From positions 7,938,233-7,978,174 of the forward strand of contig NZ_GG657754.1 of assembly GCF_000158915.1 (NCBI RefSeq): a stretch of DNA of 39,942 nucleotides, in the 5' to 3' direction. Both the position numbers and the translations under genes were made by a program. How positions within the stretch are numbered: the stretch's first letter is position 1; every line of letters starts with the position of its first letter. Below the pieces are notes generated by a model. It was not told the origin of the DNA. It saw nothing but the letters and a program-made list of their open reading frames with translations, and did no database searches. Below are positions 16,334 through 23,886 of this stretch, piece after piece. The DNA comes from Streptomyces himastatinicus ATCC 53653. Lineage in GTDB: Bacteria > Actinomycetota > Actinomycetes > Streptomycetales > Streptomycetaceae.

Positions 16334-16364
16334 GGACCCGGGGGCAGGCTACGCCCCCGGGTCC
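16334..16364 (+). terminator. Intrinsic terminator of the Y-like RNA
   Basis: A perfect 12-bp stem, GGACCCGGGGGC (16334-16345) with GCCCCCGGGTCC (16353-16364), closes a 7-nt loop and is followed by the T-rich GCTTCTTT. No protein gene precedes it directly, so it supports a stand-alone noncoding transcript. Confidence 0.8.
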
Positions 16365-16582
16365 GCTTCTTTGGGGCATGACGGCTGCGCATGACGAACC
16401 GTGGCGGTTGTAGCTCGGCGCTAGTCATATGATCATCTCGTGGGTAGTGGTGATGTCCCCCGAGAGGCCGCGCCGGTTCGCCTCCTGGTTTCCCCGGCGT
16501 TCGGCAAAGCAGAGTCGCGTCAGCACTGGAAGGACACGCTGGATCAGACAATTCCGTTCGCTGAACCCGCCACGACGAGAAG
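16365..16582 (+). other. Intergenic region with a probable fragment of the nuclease gene's 5' part
   Basis: From about 16449 to 16570 the plus strand reads, in a frame different from the downstream nuclease gene, a protein-like stretch containing VRLLVSPAFGKAESRQHWKD and DTLDQTIPF. It resembles the usual N-terminal segment of proteins of this nuclease type. Just before the ATG at 16583 the nuclease frame itself reads HDEK but has a stop at 16562. This looks like a shortened and frameshifted N-terminus. Otherwise I see only the palindromic AT-rich TCATATGATCAT near 16427. Confidence 0.45.
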
Positions 16583-17395
16583 ATGGCGGCAGTCACTACG
16601 GGCGACGTCGTGTTGTTCACGGGGAAGAACCATGTCAGAGCCGTCGGGGAGGTCGGAGCGATCTTCCGGAACACCTCGTTCGCAGATCTGCTGTGGCCGC
16701 CGAAGTCCGGTGGTGAGAGCTGGCATACGGTTTACACTCTGCGCGAGTTCGAGCCGACCGAGGTTCCCTACGCGACACTGAACGCTCTCCTGGGGTACAA
16801 GTCCAACTTCGCCTACCCGGGGCAGCTGGTGCTTTCCGGCGAGCAGGCGCGAGCGGCGATTGACGGACTGCTCATCAGGACCCGCACCGCCCTGGAGGAA
16901 TCCGGTGCGGAGGAAGCATTTCCCGGAGCGGTGCGCGAAATGCCGTTGGAGCAGCAGCACACGCGCTTCACCACGGTCGAGCGCGCAGCCCGGCAGTTGC
17001 TCTTCAACCGCGATGAGGCAGCCTTGGTCATCGAGTTTCGCGGCACGCTGATCGGTCCGGAGCCGAATCGGTTCGCCTGTGCGGCGGGCATCTGCGATAT
17101 GTATCTGGACGGCCCTGAGGGGCGGGAACTCATCGAGGCCAAGTCCGCCGTCGATCGGTACCATGTGCGCGCCGCGCTGGCCCAACTGCTGGATTACGTC
17201 CGCTACATCCCCGGCCGTGTCGACCGCCTCTCGGCGCTCTTCCCGCAGCCGCTCGCTCCAAAGGAACGCGGTTTTCTGCACCACTACGGTGTCGACATCA
17301 TCCATCGAGCCGCCCCTGGTGTCTTCGAACGAGTTCCGGCCTCCGCCGACGCGCGTGAACGCATGCGGGAGCTGTGGGAACGCTCGACGCCATGA
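16583..17395 (+). CDS. Predicted restriction-type nuclease: EVE/PUA-like reader plus PD-(D/E)XK domain
   Basis: The protein has 270 aa from ATG 16583. Residues 1-95 (TTGDVVLFTGKNHVRAVGEV, FRNTSFADLLW, HTVYTLREFEPTEVPY) look like an EVE/PUA-like fold, which in defence proteins reads modified bases. The middle is helical and charged. Near residues 155-205 it reads LVIEFRGTLIG, CDMYLDGPEGRELIEAK and VRAALAQLLDY, an Asp-(strand)-Glu-x-Lys arrangement followed by a Gln in a helix, which fits a PD-(D/E)XK nuclease. It would then be a modification-dependent restriction factor (inference). The ribosome site is weak (GAGAAG), and a probable missing N-terminal segment lies upstream in another frame, so it may be truncated. 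It is adjacent to the GmrSD-type gene, consistent with a small defence island. Confidence 0.6.
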   Translation: MAAVTTGDVVLFTGKNHVRAVGEVGAIFRNTSFADLLWPPKSGGESWHTVYTLREFEPTEVPYATLNALLGYKSNFAYPGQLVLSGEQARAAIDGLLIRTRTALEESGAEEAFPGAVREMPLEQQHTRFTTVERAARQLLFNRDEAALVIEFRGTLIGPEPNRFACAAGICDMYLDGPEGRELIEAKSAVDRYHVRAALAQLLDYVRYIPGRVDRLSALFPQPLAPKERGFLHHYGVDIIHRAAPGVFERVPASADARERMRELWERSTP

Positions 17396-17615
17396 CCCCG
17401 GCCAGGCAGTGTCGAACCGCTTGCGGTCGGTAACGGCCGCATCGTAAGGTCGGCGGTGCGGTCGAATGCGCGGTGCACCATCCGCGGACAGGCCCGCCAG
17501 TGGCGCTCGAAGTGACCCGCGCCGGTTCCCGCAACCTCTCCGAGGCCCCGCGTGGACAGAGCCGGGGCCCGCCGAACGTGACGGCGGTTCCGGTGTCTTG
17601 CGGGGAGTGAACCCA
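17396..17615. other. 220-bp intergenic stretch
   Basis: No convincing gene was found. A short hairpin (CCGCCG/CGGCGG near 17572-17590) precedes the small ORF. The stretch may hold the promoter of the downstream small ORF, but no clear -35/-10 pair was found. Confidence 0.4.
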
Positions 17616-17732
17616 ATGTTCTTCCGTGACCTTTGCCAGTCCGTGCTCCAGCTCGTCAATGGTGTGGCGGTGGAGCTTTCCGTCGCCTGCGTCATGCTCC
17701 ACTTGCGGAAGTGGATGGACGAGAAGCACTGA
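17616..17732 (+). CDS. Small hypothetical protein, 38 aa, upstream of the GmrSD gene
   Basis: ATG 17616 has GGGGAG 8 nt upstream. The product starts MFFRDLCQSVLQLVNGVAVE and ends HLRKWMDEKH: a short hydrophobic, amphipathic helix with a charged C-terminus. A very strong terminator starts 7 nt after its stop, which argues that this is a genuine short transcription unit and not chance. It may be an independent small protein, or a leader peptide whose terminator controls the large restriction gene that follows. I do not recognise a family. Confidence 0.45.
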   Translation: MFFRDLCQSVLQLVNGVAVELSVACVMLHLRKWMDEKH

Positions 17733-17739
17733 CCGGTAT

Positions 17740-17770
17740 CCCTCCCCACCACGGACCGTGGCGGGGAGGG
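17740..17770 (+). terminator. Strong hairpin between the small ORF and the GmrSD gene
   Basis: CCCTCCCCACCAC (17740-17752) pairs with GTGGCGGGGAGGG (17758-17770), with one mismatch and a 5-nt loop. The GTG at 17772 touches this hairpin, which argues against that start for the next gene. It could be an attenuator. Confidence 0.75.
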
Positions 17771-17819
17771 CGTGTCTCTCGCATGCGTGGAGCAATTCGG
17801 GGAGGGGTCGTTTCGCCGT

Positions 17820-20390
17820 ATGGAAGCGCGAGAGACGACATTTCAGAAACTGATCCAGGGCGATAACCAGTTCCAGATTCCGCTCTATCAGCGCACGTAC
17901 AGCTGGAAGCGGCACGACCACGAACGTCTCTGGGCCGATCTCACCGAGCAGGTCGCCGCGCTGGCGCAGCCCTCCCAGGCCGAGCCCATGGACGGCGACG
18001 AGCCGGTCCGGCACTTCCTGGGGTCCGTCGTGCTCGCACCGCGGCCGCCGCTTCCCGACACCGTTCAACGCTGGGTCGTCATCGACGGACAGCAGCGGCT
18101 GACAAGCCTGATGCTCCTCGCCTGCGCACTACGCGACCACGTCCGTGCCTTCGACTCCTCCAAGGCGGACCTGATCCATCGGCGCTACCTCGTCAACGAG
18201 GAGGACTACACCGGGCTCGATGCGTACCGGCTCCTTCCGACACAAGCCGACCGGCCCGCCTATCTCGCCTGTGTCGATCAAGCCCCGTCCGCCGGGGGCG
18301 AGGACAGCATCGGACGGGCATACCGCTTCTTCCGGACCGCTCTCGCGGAACACGATCCCGACGGAGATTGGGACGCGGTGCGCTACATCGACCAGGCGCT
18401 CCGCCACCGTCTGTCATTGGTCACCATCACGGCCGGGCCCCGCGACAACGTCTACCGGATCTTCGAGTCGCTGAACAACACCGGTGTGCCGCTCACGCAG
18501 GCCGACTTGCTGCGCAACTACCTCTTCATGCATCTGCCCCGCCTCGGCGAGGAGGTGTACGAAAAGCTGTGGCTGCCGATGCAGACCGAGCTGGGCCCGG
18601 ACCGCTTGGTGACGTTGGCCTGGCTGGACCTCGTACTACAGGGGGACACACGGGCCAAGGTCGGAGAGGTGTATCAGAGCCAGCAGCGGCGGCTTGCGGC
18701 CATCGCGGCCTCCGCCGGTGAGAAAGGTCTGCGTGAGGACGTCGACCGACTGCGCCGACTCGGTTCCGTCCTGCTGCGTCTGATCGAGCCCGACCGGGAG
18801 CCGGATCAGGCTCTGAGAGAGGCTCTGAACCGCCTGGCCGAGTGGGGCGGGGAAGTGCACTATCCCCTCGCACTCCACATCCTCGACCGGGTGAACCGTG
18901 AGATCGCCACTCCCGAGGAGGCCGTCCGCGCGCTGTCCTATGTGGAGAGCTTTCTCGTGCGCCGCATGGTCTGCTACGTACGCACCAACAACCTCAACCG
19001 GGTCCTCGCCGCCGCGCCCTCCGAGCTGGAACAGGACAGACCGCTGCACGAAGCGGTCCACCGGTACCTGTCCGGTCCCCGGCGCTACTGGCCGAGTGAC
19101 GCGCAGCTGCGGGAGGCGGCGCGCTCTCAGCCGTTCTACTGGCACGGCAAGAGCGGGCAGCGGGCGTATGTACTGCGGTGCCTGGAAGAGAGCTACGAGG
19201 GGGCCGAGCCGGTCGACTTCTCGCGTGCCTGGGCCACGATCGAGCACGTCATGCCGCAGACGCCGACCGATGACTGGCTCGGCGTCCTCGCCGAGGACGC
19301 CGATGGCGACAGCACAGCCGAGGAGCTGCACGAGACCCTGGTCCACACCCTCGGCAACCTCACCCTGACGGGGGAGAACACCCGGCTGTCCAACCATCCG
19401 TACGAACGCAAGCAGCAGATCTTCGACAACAGCGCCCTGCGGATGAACCGCGAGATCGCCGGCACCGAGCGCTGGGGCAGGGCAGAGATCCTCGCTCGCG
19501 CCGACCGGCTGGCCGACCGCGCCGTAGCGCTGTGGCCCGCGCCGCTGGCCGCGGATTTCGCCGAGACGGACGAGCGCACGGAATGGATCGTTCTGCGGCA
19601 GATCCTGGCCGGACTCCCGGCGGGCACGTGGACCACCTACGGGGATCTGTCGGCGGTCATCGGCATGCATCCGCGCCCACTCGGCAATTACCTGGGGACC
19701 CGTCGCGGCGTTCCCAACGCGCATCGGGTGCTCACCGCCTCCGGGGCGCCGGCCCCTGACTTCTCCTGGCCCGACGGCCGTACCGAGACACAGCGTCAGG
19801 TCCTGGAGCGCGAAGGGGTTGTCTTCCGCGAAGTGACCGCGGATCCCGCGCAACGGATGCGCCCGGCGGCCCTGGCGGAACTGGCGGGCATGGAACTGCC
19901 CGCGGATTCCTGGGCGTCGGCATCGGACGACGGGCTCCCGGCGGAGGACCGGCCTGCCAACTTCCGTCGACAGCTGCGGAAGAACCACCCCTCCATTGCC
20001 GAAGGTCTGCTGTCGGTGCTGGCGCATTGGGAGAACGCGGGTGGCCGACTGAGCTACGGGGCGGCGGCCGAGACGAGTTGCTCTCCTCTGCTGAAGCAGG
20101 GGCTAGGACTTCAGGGATCGATCTGGCCAGTCGCTATCTATCCGGAAAGCGGTAGGGTCGAGGTGGTGTTTGAATACCTGAGCCGCAGGGATCCGTTCAC
20201 CCGCCCGGAGCTGCTCAAGGAGTTTCTGGAGCGTGTCAACGCGATACCGGATGTCGATCTCGTCGTCTCCACCGAAGAGCTGCATCGCAGGCGACCGAGC
20301 TTTGCCATCGAGGCGCTTTCCGGTCCTGGATTGACGCAATTCCAGGAGATTCTCGAGTGGTTCCGGCGGCAGTCGACGCAGGGCCGATAG
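17820..20390 (+). CDS. GmrSD-type (DUF262-DUF1524) restriction protein fused to an alkyltransferase-like domain
   Basis: The protein has 856 aa from ATG 17820; GGGGAGGGG lies about 13 nt upstream. N-terminal DUF262: QFQIPLYQRTYSW (about residues 18-30), IDGQQRLTSLMLLA (the NTP-handling DGQQR motif, near residue 85), and FESLNNTGVPLTQADLLRNY near residue 215. DUF1524 HNH-type nuclease: ATIEHVMPQ near residue 475 and LGNLTLTGENTRLSNHPYE near residue 510. Type IV systems of this layout (GmrSD, SspE, BrxU) cut DNA with foreign or missing modification marks. Residues about 588-700 look like the MGMT DNA-binding domain: LPAGTWTTYGDLSAVIGM and VPNAHRVLTASG, where the catalytic PCHR is NAHR, as in alkyltransferase-like (ATL) readers without transfer activity. 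The last about 135 residues form an unassigned alpha/beta domain. The stop codon directly abuts that of the convergent membrane gene. Confidence 0.85.
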   Translation: MEARETTFQKLIQGDNQFQIPLYQRTYSWKRHDHERLWADLTEQVAALAQPSQAEPMDGDEPVRHFLGSVVLAPRPPLPDTVQRWVVIDGQQRLTSLMLLACALRDHVRAFDSSKADLIHRRYLVNEEDYTGLDAYRLLPTQADRPAYLACVDQAPSAGGEDSIGRAYRFFRTALAEHDPDGDWDAVRYIDQALRHRLSLVTITAGPRDNVYRIFESLNNTGVPLTQADLLRNYLFMHLPRLGEEVYEKLWLPMQTELGPDRLVTLAWLDLVLQGDTRAKVGEVYQSQQRRLAAIAASAGEKGLREDVDRLRRLGSVLLRLIEPDREPDQALREALNRLAEWGGEVHYPLALHILDRVNREIATPEEAVRALSYVESFLVRRMVCYVRTNNLNRVLAAAPSELEQDRPLHEAVHRYLSGPRRYWPSDAQLREAARSQPFYWHGKSGQRAYVLRCLEESYEGAEPVDFSRAWATIEHVMPQTPTDDWLGVLAEDADGDSTAEELHETLVHTLGNLTLTGENTRLSNHPYERKQQIFDNSALRMNREIAGTERWGRAEILARADRLADRAVALWPAPLAADFAETDERTEWIVLRQILAGLPAGTWTTYGDLSAVIGMHPRPLGNYLGTRRGVPNAHRVLTASGAPAPDFSWPDGRTETQRQVLEREGVVFREVTADPAQRMRPAALAELAGMELPADSWASASDDGLPAEDRPANFRRQLRKNHPSIAEGLLSVLAHWENAGGRLSYGAAAETSCSPLLKQGLGLQGSIWPVAIYPESGRVEVVFEYLSRRDPFTRPELLKEFLERVNAIPDVDLVVSTEELHRRRPSFAIEALSGPGLTQFQEILEWFRRQSTQGR

Positions 20391-21995
20391 TCAAGGAACC
20401 GGGGTGGATGACGGCTGCGGTCCCCCCGCGCCTGTCGCGCACGTCGAGCCGGAGGCCCGAGGAGCGGTGAGCGCGACGTCCTCAAGGCGGACACTCATGG
20501 ACGTCCACACCTCGGCGCCGTCCTTGGTCGGCTGTGGGCCCCACAGCCAGATCCGGTCCCCGGTACTGCCGAACGTAAGTACCGCACGTCTTCTGGGCAG
20601 CGGGCCGTTGTAGACCGCGATGTCGTCGCTGAGAGGCCGTACGCACATCAGCTTGCCCCGCAGCCCGTAGTACCCGGCCGGCGTGTGCCCATCGCGTACG
20701 GCGTCCGCCGCGTTCATCATCGCAGAGCCCGCACCGAGGATTCCGAAGGCCAGCGCAGTCACCACGTACTGGACGGCGACGATGGGCAGGAGGAACGTGG
20801 GCAGATCGCCTGATCGCTCGCGCCAGTGAAGGTGGCGGGCCCAGCCCGCGATGCCGAGAGCCACGAGGGCGAAGCCGGATGCCAGCGCGACGGGCTTGAA
20901 CGCGGCATAGATGAGCGAGTACTTCGTGACCGGGGTGGCGTCGAACGGGATGTGGAAGCCGTAGGTGAGATAGACGGTGTAGAGGAGCGTCCCGAACCAC
21001 GGCAGGACGACGGGCAGGGGCAAGGCCAAGAGTGGGACGAACCAGCTGGCGTTTCTGCTGAACCACGAGGGCACGAGCGCATACCAGACACCCACCAGCA
21101 GCGTCACGGCCAAGGGGAAGCCGACCAGGCTGAACAGCAGCAGTTCGCCCACGCCCAGGGGGAAGACTGCCATCAGCAGGTATCCGCTGTACGAGCCGGC
21201 ATACGCCAGGGCCAGTCCCAACCCCAGCCGGCGCCACCGAGACCGGACGGAGCGCCCGAAGAGATTGCCCAGCGGCAGCGCCAGCGCCAGAGGCGGCAGC
21301 AGAGCGGCCAGACCCCAGTGGCTGTCCACCGAACGCAGCACGCCTCCGCTGAGGACGCAGATCAGCCAGGCTGCGAGGTGGCGCGCCACGACGAGGGCCA
21401 GGGAGAGGTGCCGGTCCGCGGCGGGGGTGGACGGATCGGGCTCATCCTCGGCGTCGTCCGGCGGATCGGGTGGTCCGTGCAGGGCGGAGACGGCGGGGTC
21501 GAAGCGGCCTCCTCCCATGTCGTATCGACCCATTTCGGCGAGTGCGGCAGCGCGGTTCGGCGGCCCCGGCAGGGATACCGCCTGCCGGCCGTGCGACCCG
21601 TCAAGGCGCCAGGTCAGGCGTAGCAGCCACCGGGCGAACGGCCTGCCGTCCGTCGGCGGCTTCGGTATGACGACGTACTCCGTGCGCCGCTCACGTTCGG
21701 GCCGGAGCAGCTGCGAGTGGCGGACCCACAGCCCGAGGCGCGCGCCGGCAGCGATGTGCTCGACCTGCCGTACGGCGGCCTTACGGGCTCGCTGAGGTGC
21801 GCCGCGCAGCCGGACCTCGATGATGAGCGGTCGGCGGCGCGGGCCGACGGTGACAAGCTCTTGGCCTTCGGGGGCGCGTACGGCCCAGCCTTGGCCGCTC
21901 AGCAGATCGGTGGCCAGGGTCAGCTCGTCCGGGTGGTCCGTCACCTCGGCGAGTATGCGGACACGGTGGAAAGGCGGGCTGGGCGGGCTCGGCAT
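20391..21995 (-). CDS. Polytopic membrane protein of unknown function
   Basis: The protein has 534 aa. ATG 21995 has GAGG 5 nt upstream; the frame is open to 22097 without a better site. Residues 1-210 are cytoplasmic and read as an alpha/beta domain (RVRILAEVTDHPDELTLATD, PRRRPLIIEVRLRG, EYVVIPKPPTDGRPFARWLL) followed by a Pro/Asp-rich linker. Residues about 215-440 hold roughly seven hydrophobic segments, starting with LALVVARHLAAWLICVLSGG. A C-terminal soluble part includes GDRIWLWGPQPTKDGAEVW. I do not recognise a characterised family. It lies end to end with the GmrSD-type gene (stops touching) and could be part of the same accessory segment. Confidence 0.6.
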   Translation of the reverse strand: MPSPPSPPFHRVRILAEVTDHPDELTLATDLLSGQGWAVRAPEGQELVTVGPRRRPLIIEVRLRGAPQRARKAAVRQVEHIAAGARLGLWVRHSQLLRPERERRTEYVVIPKPPTDGRPFARWLLRLTWRLDGSHGRQAVSLPGPPNRAAALAEMGRYDMGGGRFDPAVSALHGPPDPPDDAEDEPDPSTPAADRHLSLALVVARHLAAWLICVLSGGVLRSVDSHWGLAALLPPLALALPLGNLFGRSVRSRWRRLGLGLALAYAGSYSGYLLMAVFPLGVGELLLFSLVGFPLAVTLLVGVWYALVPSWFSRNASWFVPLLALPLPVVLPWFGTLLYTVYLTYGFHIPFDATPVTKYSLIYAAFKPVALASGFALVALGIAGWARHLHWRERSGDLPTFLLPIVAVQYVVTALAFGILGAGSAMMNAADAVRDGHTPAGYYGLRGKLMCVRPLSDDIAVYNGPLPRRRAVLTFGSTGDRIWLWGPQPTKDGAEVWTSMSVRLEDVALTAPRASGSTCATGAGGPQPSSTPVP

Positions 21996-22109
21996 CGCTT
22001 CCTCGCTGTCGGCCTGGTTTGTCGGGTGGCGTGGACGGCACGCCCAGGGCAGCGCCGCGCTCGTCACGGTACGTAACTGCGCGTGGCCCGTGAACATCAG
22101 CCCCCCGGG

Positions 22110-23333
22110 TCACCCCGGGACGTTGCCGCCGCTCCGGTCGCCGCGGAGGCGGCGTCGGAGCTTGCGGAGGGCGGGGAAGCGGTCGCGCTTTTCGCGGGTG
22201 CTGCGGTCCAGTTCTTCCATGAGGCGCCGGGAGCGCTGTTCCATGTCGAGTTCGGCGAGGATGCGGTCGACCTCGGCGAGCAGGGCGCCCTGGAGCTGCC
22301 ATTGGCCCGGGTGGCGCTGGACGCGGCGGAGCAGGAGGTGGGCGGCCTCGTCGCGGCTGGTGTGGGCTCGGGCCAGCTCGGTGGCCAGGTGGGATTCGGC
22401 CTCCTCGGCGTTGGCGCTGACCGGGCTGGTGACCAGGACGGCGAAGCTTTCGACGGCGGCGGCGGTGTAGCGGAAGAGGTCCTCCAGCGCCTCGGCCACA
22501 TCGGCGGGGAAGAGGGGTTCGTCCGTGCGCGTCTTGGCGAGGTCGGTGAGGGTGCGGGTGAGGACGCGCAGGACGACCGTGCAGATCTCCAGGGTGTCCA
22601 GGCCGGTGCGCAGCACCACCCGGTGCAGCAGGCCCTCCTTGACCCGGGGGTTGAGGCGGACGCTGTCCTCGGCCTGCCGGAGGGCGGCGTCGACCTGGGA
22701 GATGTCGTGGTCGAGGCGGCGGGCTTCGTGGAGGCGGGCGGCGGCGCGTTCAACCGGGGTGGGGCTGCCCAGCTCGTCGGCCATGTGCAGCAGGAGCTGA
22801 CGCATCCGGCGGGCCAGGTCCACGATGGACTCGCCCGCGGTCTGGACCCAGACGGGCGGCGCGAGCAGGAAGTTGAAGGCCAGTCCGACGGTGGCCCCGA
22901 TCAGGGTCTCCAGCACCCGGGACCAAGCGGTGGTGGTCACCTGGCTCACGCCGAGGACCAGCATCGCGCTGATCGCCACCTCGGGAACGAACTCGCTCAC
23001 CCGTGCGAAATGACCGGCCGTCAGCGAAGCGAGGATGATCAGTCCCAGGCTCCACCAGGTCAGCCCGACCAGGATGGAGAACGCGATGGCGAGCAGGACG
23101 CCCACCACCACGGCGTTCACACGTCGGATGCCGGTGGTGAGGGTCGCGAAGAGGGTCACCTGCACCACGAGCAGCGCGGTGAGCGGGGCGGTCAGCGGGG
23201 CGGCTTCGGTGCTCAGTTGGAGGGCAACGACGTAGGAGATGGTCGCGGCCGCCGCGGAACGCAGGGTCTGGACGACGACGGGGGCTTTGCGGCGCTTGAC
23301 GAGATCCGCCACCGGGTCGAGGACATCAGGCAC
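22110..23333 (-). CDS. FUSC/aromatic acid exporter (ArAE)-type membrane protein
   Basis: The protein has 407 aa. GTG 23333 is chosen because GGGAAGGGA lies about 7 nt upstream, and because the frame further upstream (to 23879) is antisense to the PemK-like gene. The N-terminal half has about six membrane helices in the FUSC pattern, e.g. LRSAAAATISYVVALQL, PLTALLVVQVTLFATLTTGI, VVVGVLLAIAFSILVGLTWW and LIGATVGLAFNFLLAPPVW. The C-terminal half (from about residue 175) is soluble and helical, rich in Arg/Glu/Leu. The family includes aromatic acid and p-hydroxybenzoate exporters. The substrate cannot be read here. It is divergent from the PemK-like gene, with 79 bp between. Confidence 0.82.
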   Translation of the reverse strand: MPDVLDPVADLVKRRKAPVVVQTLRSAAAATISYVVALQLSTEAAPLTAPLTALLVVQVTLFATLTTGIRRVNAVVVGVLLAIAFSILVGLTWWSLGLIILASLTAGHFARVSEFVPEVAISAMLVLGVSQVTTTAWSRVLETLIGATVGLAFNFLLAPPVWVQTAGESIVDLARRMRQLLLHMADELGSPTPVERAAARLHEARRLDHDISQVDAALRQAEDSVRLNPRVKEGLLHRVVLRTGLDTLEICTVVLRVLTRTLTDLAKTRTDEPLFPADVAEALEDLFRYTAAAVESFAVLVTSPVSANAEEAESHLATELARAHTSRDEAAHLLLRRVQRHPGQWQLQGALLAEVDRILAELDMEQRSRRLMEELDRSTREKRDRFPALRKLRRRLRGDRSGGNVPG

Positions 23334-23399
23334 ATGCTTGTCCCTTCCCGCTGCGTACGCGACGGGTACCGCGCCGCCGCCCGGCCACCTCGGACGGGC

Positions 23400-23405
23400 T
23401 AACGT
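23400..23405 (+). promoter_or_regulatory. -10 box for a leaderless PemK-like toxin mRNA
   Basis: TAACGT is followed by exactly 7 nt and GTG 23413, with no ribosome site. It lies in the 79-bp divergent region. Confidence 0.45.
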
Positions 23406-23412
23406 GTGGGTC

Positions 23413-23874
23413 GTGATCAGGCCATTCAAGGGGACCGAAGACGACGAGGCGCTGCCCGGGAGCACCGGCCCCACCGCCACCGTCGAAGCCGAGCCGCGCC
23501 AGGTCGGGCGGGTACGGACCGAGTACGCACCGGATCCGGACGGGGACCCCGATCCGGGCGAGATCGTCTGGACGTGGGTTCCGTACGAGGAGAACGACGG
23601 CCGCGGCAAGGACCGGCCGGTGCTGGTCGTCGCGCGTGAGCGCGGCGGCACGCTGCTGGCCGTACAGCTGTCGAGCAAGCGGCATGACGGCGACCACGAG
23701 TGGGTGGCGATCGGCGCCGGGCCGTGGGACCGGGCCGGGCGCGACTCCTGGGTCGACGTGGACCGCGTTCTGCGGGTGCATCCGGAGGGCATGCGGCGCG
23801 AGGCGTGTGCGCTGGACCGGCCGCGCTTCGACCTGGTCGTGATGCGGCTGCGGCAGCGGTACGGCTGGCGCTGA
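23413..23874 (+). CDS. PemK/MazF-like toxin-family protein, orphan
   Basis: The protein has 153 aa. GTG 23413 is set by the -10 spacing; the open frame further upstream to 23239 is antisense to the exporter gene. Residues 1-55 are a charged N-terminal extension. From there PGEIVWTWVPYEENDGRGKDRPVLVV has the PemK/MazF core (G-E-I-V-W..., GKDRPVLVV), followed by LLAVQLSSK and a C-terminal helix (RPRFDLVVMRLRQRYGW). MazF-type toxins cut RNA at short motifs. No antitoxin gene adjoins it: the neighbours are a divergent exporter and a convergent DUF1697 gene. Activity is therefore uncertain; many actinobacterial PemK-like proteins stand alone. Confidence 0.75.
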   Translation: MIRPFKGTEDDEALPGSTGPTATVEAEPRQVGRVRTEYAPDPDGDPDPGEIVWTWVPYEENDGRGKDRPVLVVARERGGTLLAVQLSSKRHDGDHEWVAIGAGPWDRAGRDSWVDVDRVLRVHPEGMRREACALDRPRFDLVVMRLRQRYGWR

Positions 23875-23886
23875 GCCACACCGGCG

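Noticed and set aside
17772..17819. GTG at 17772 as start of the GmrSD-type gene
   Set aside because: It abuts a terminator hairpin and adds non-family residues; ATG 17820 gives the usual DUF262 N-terminus.
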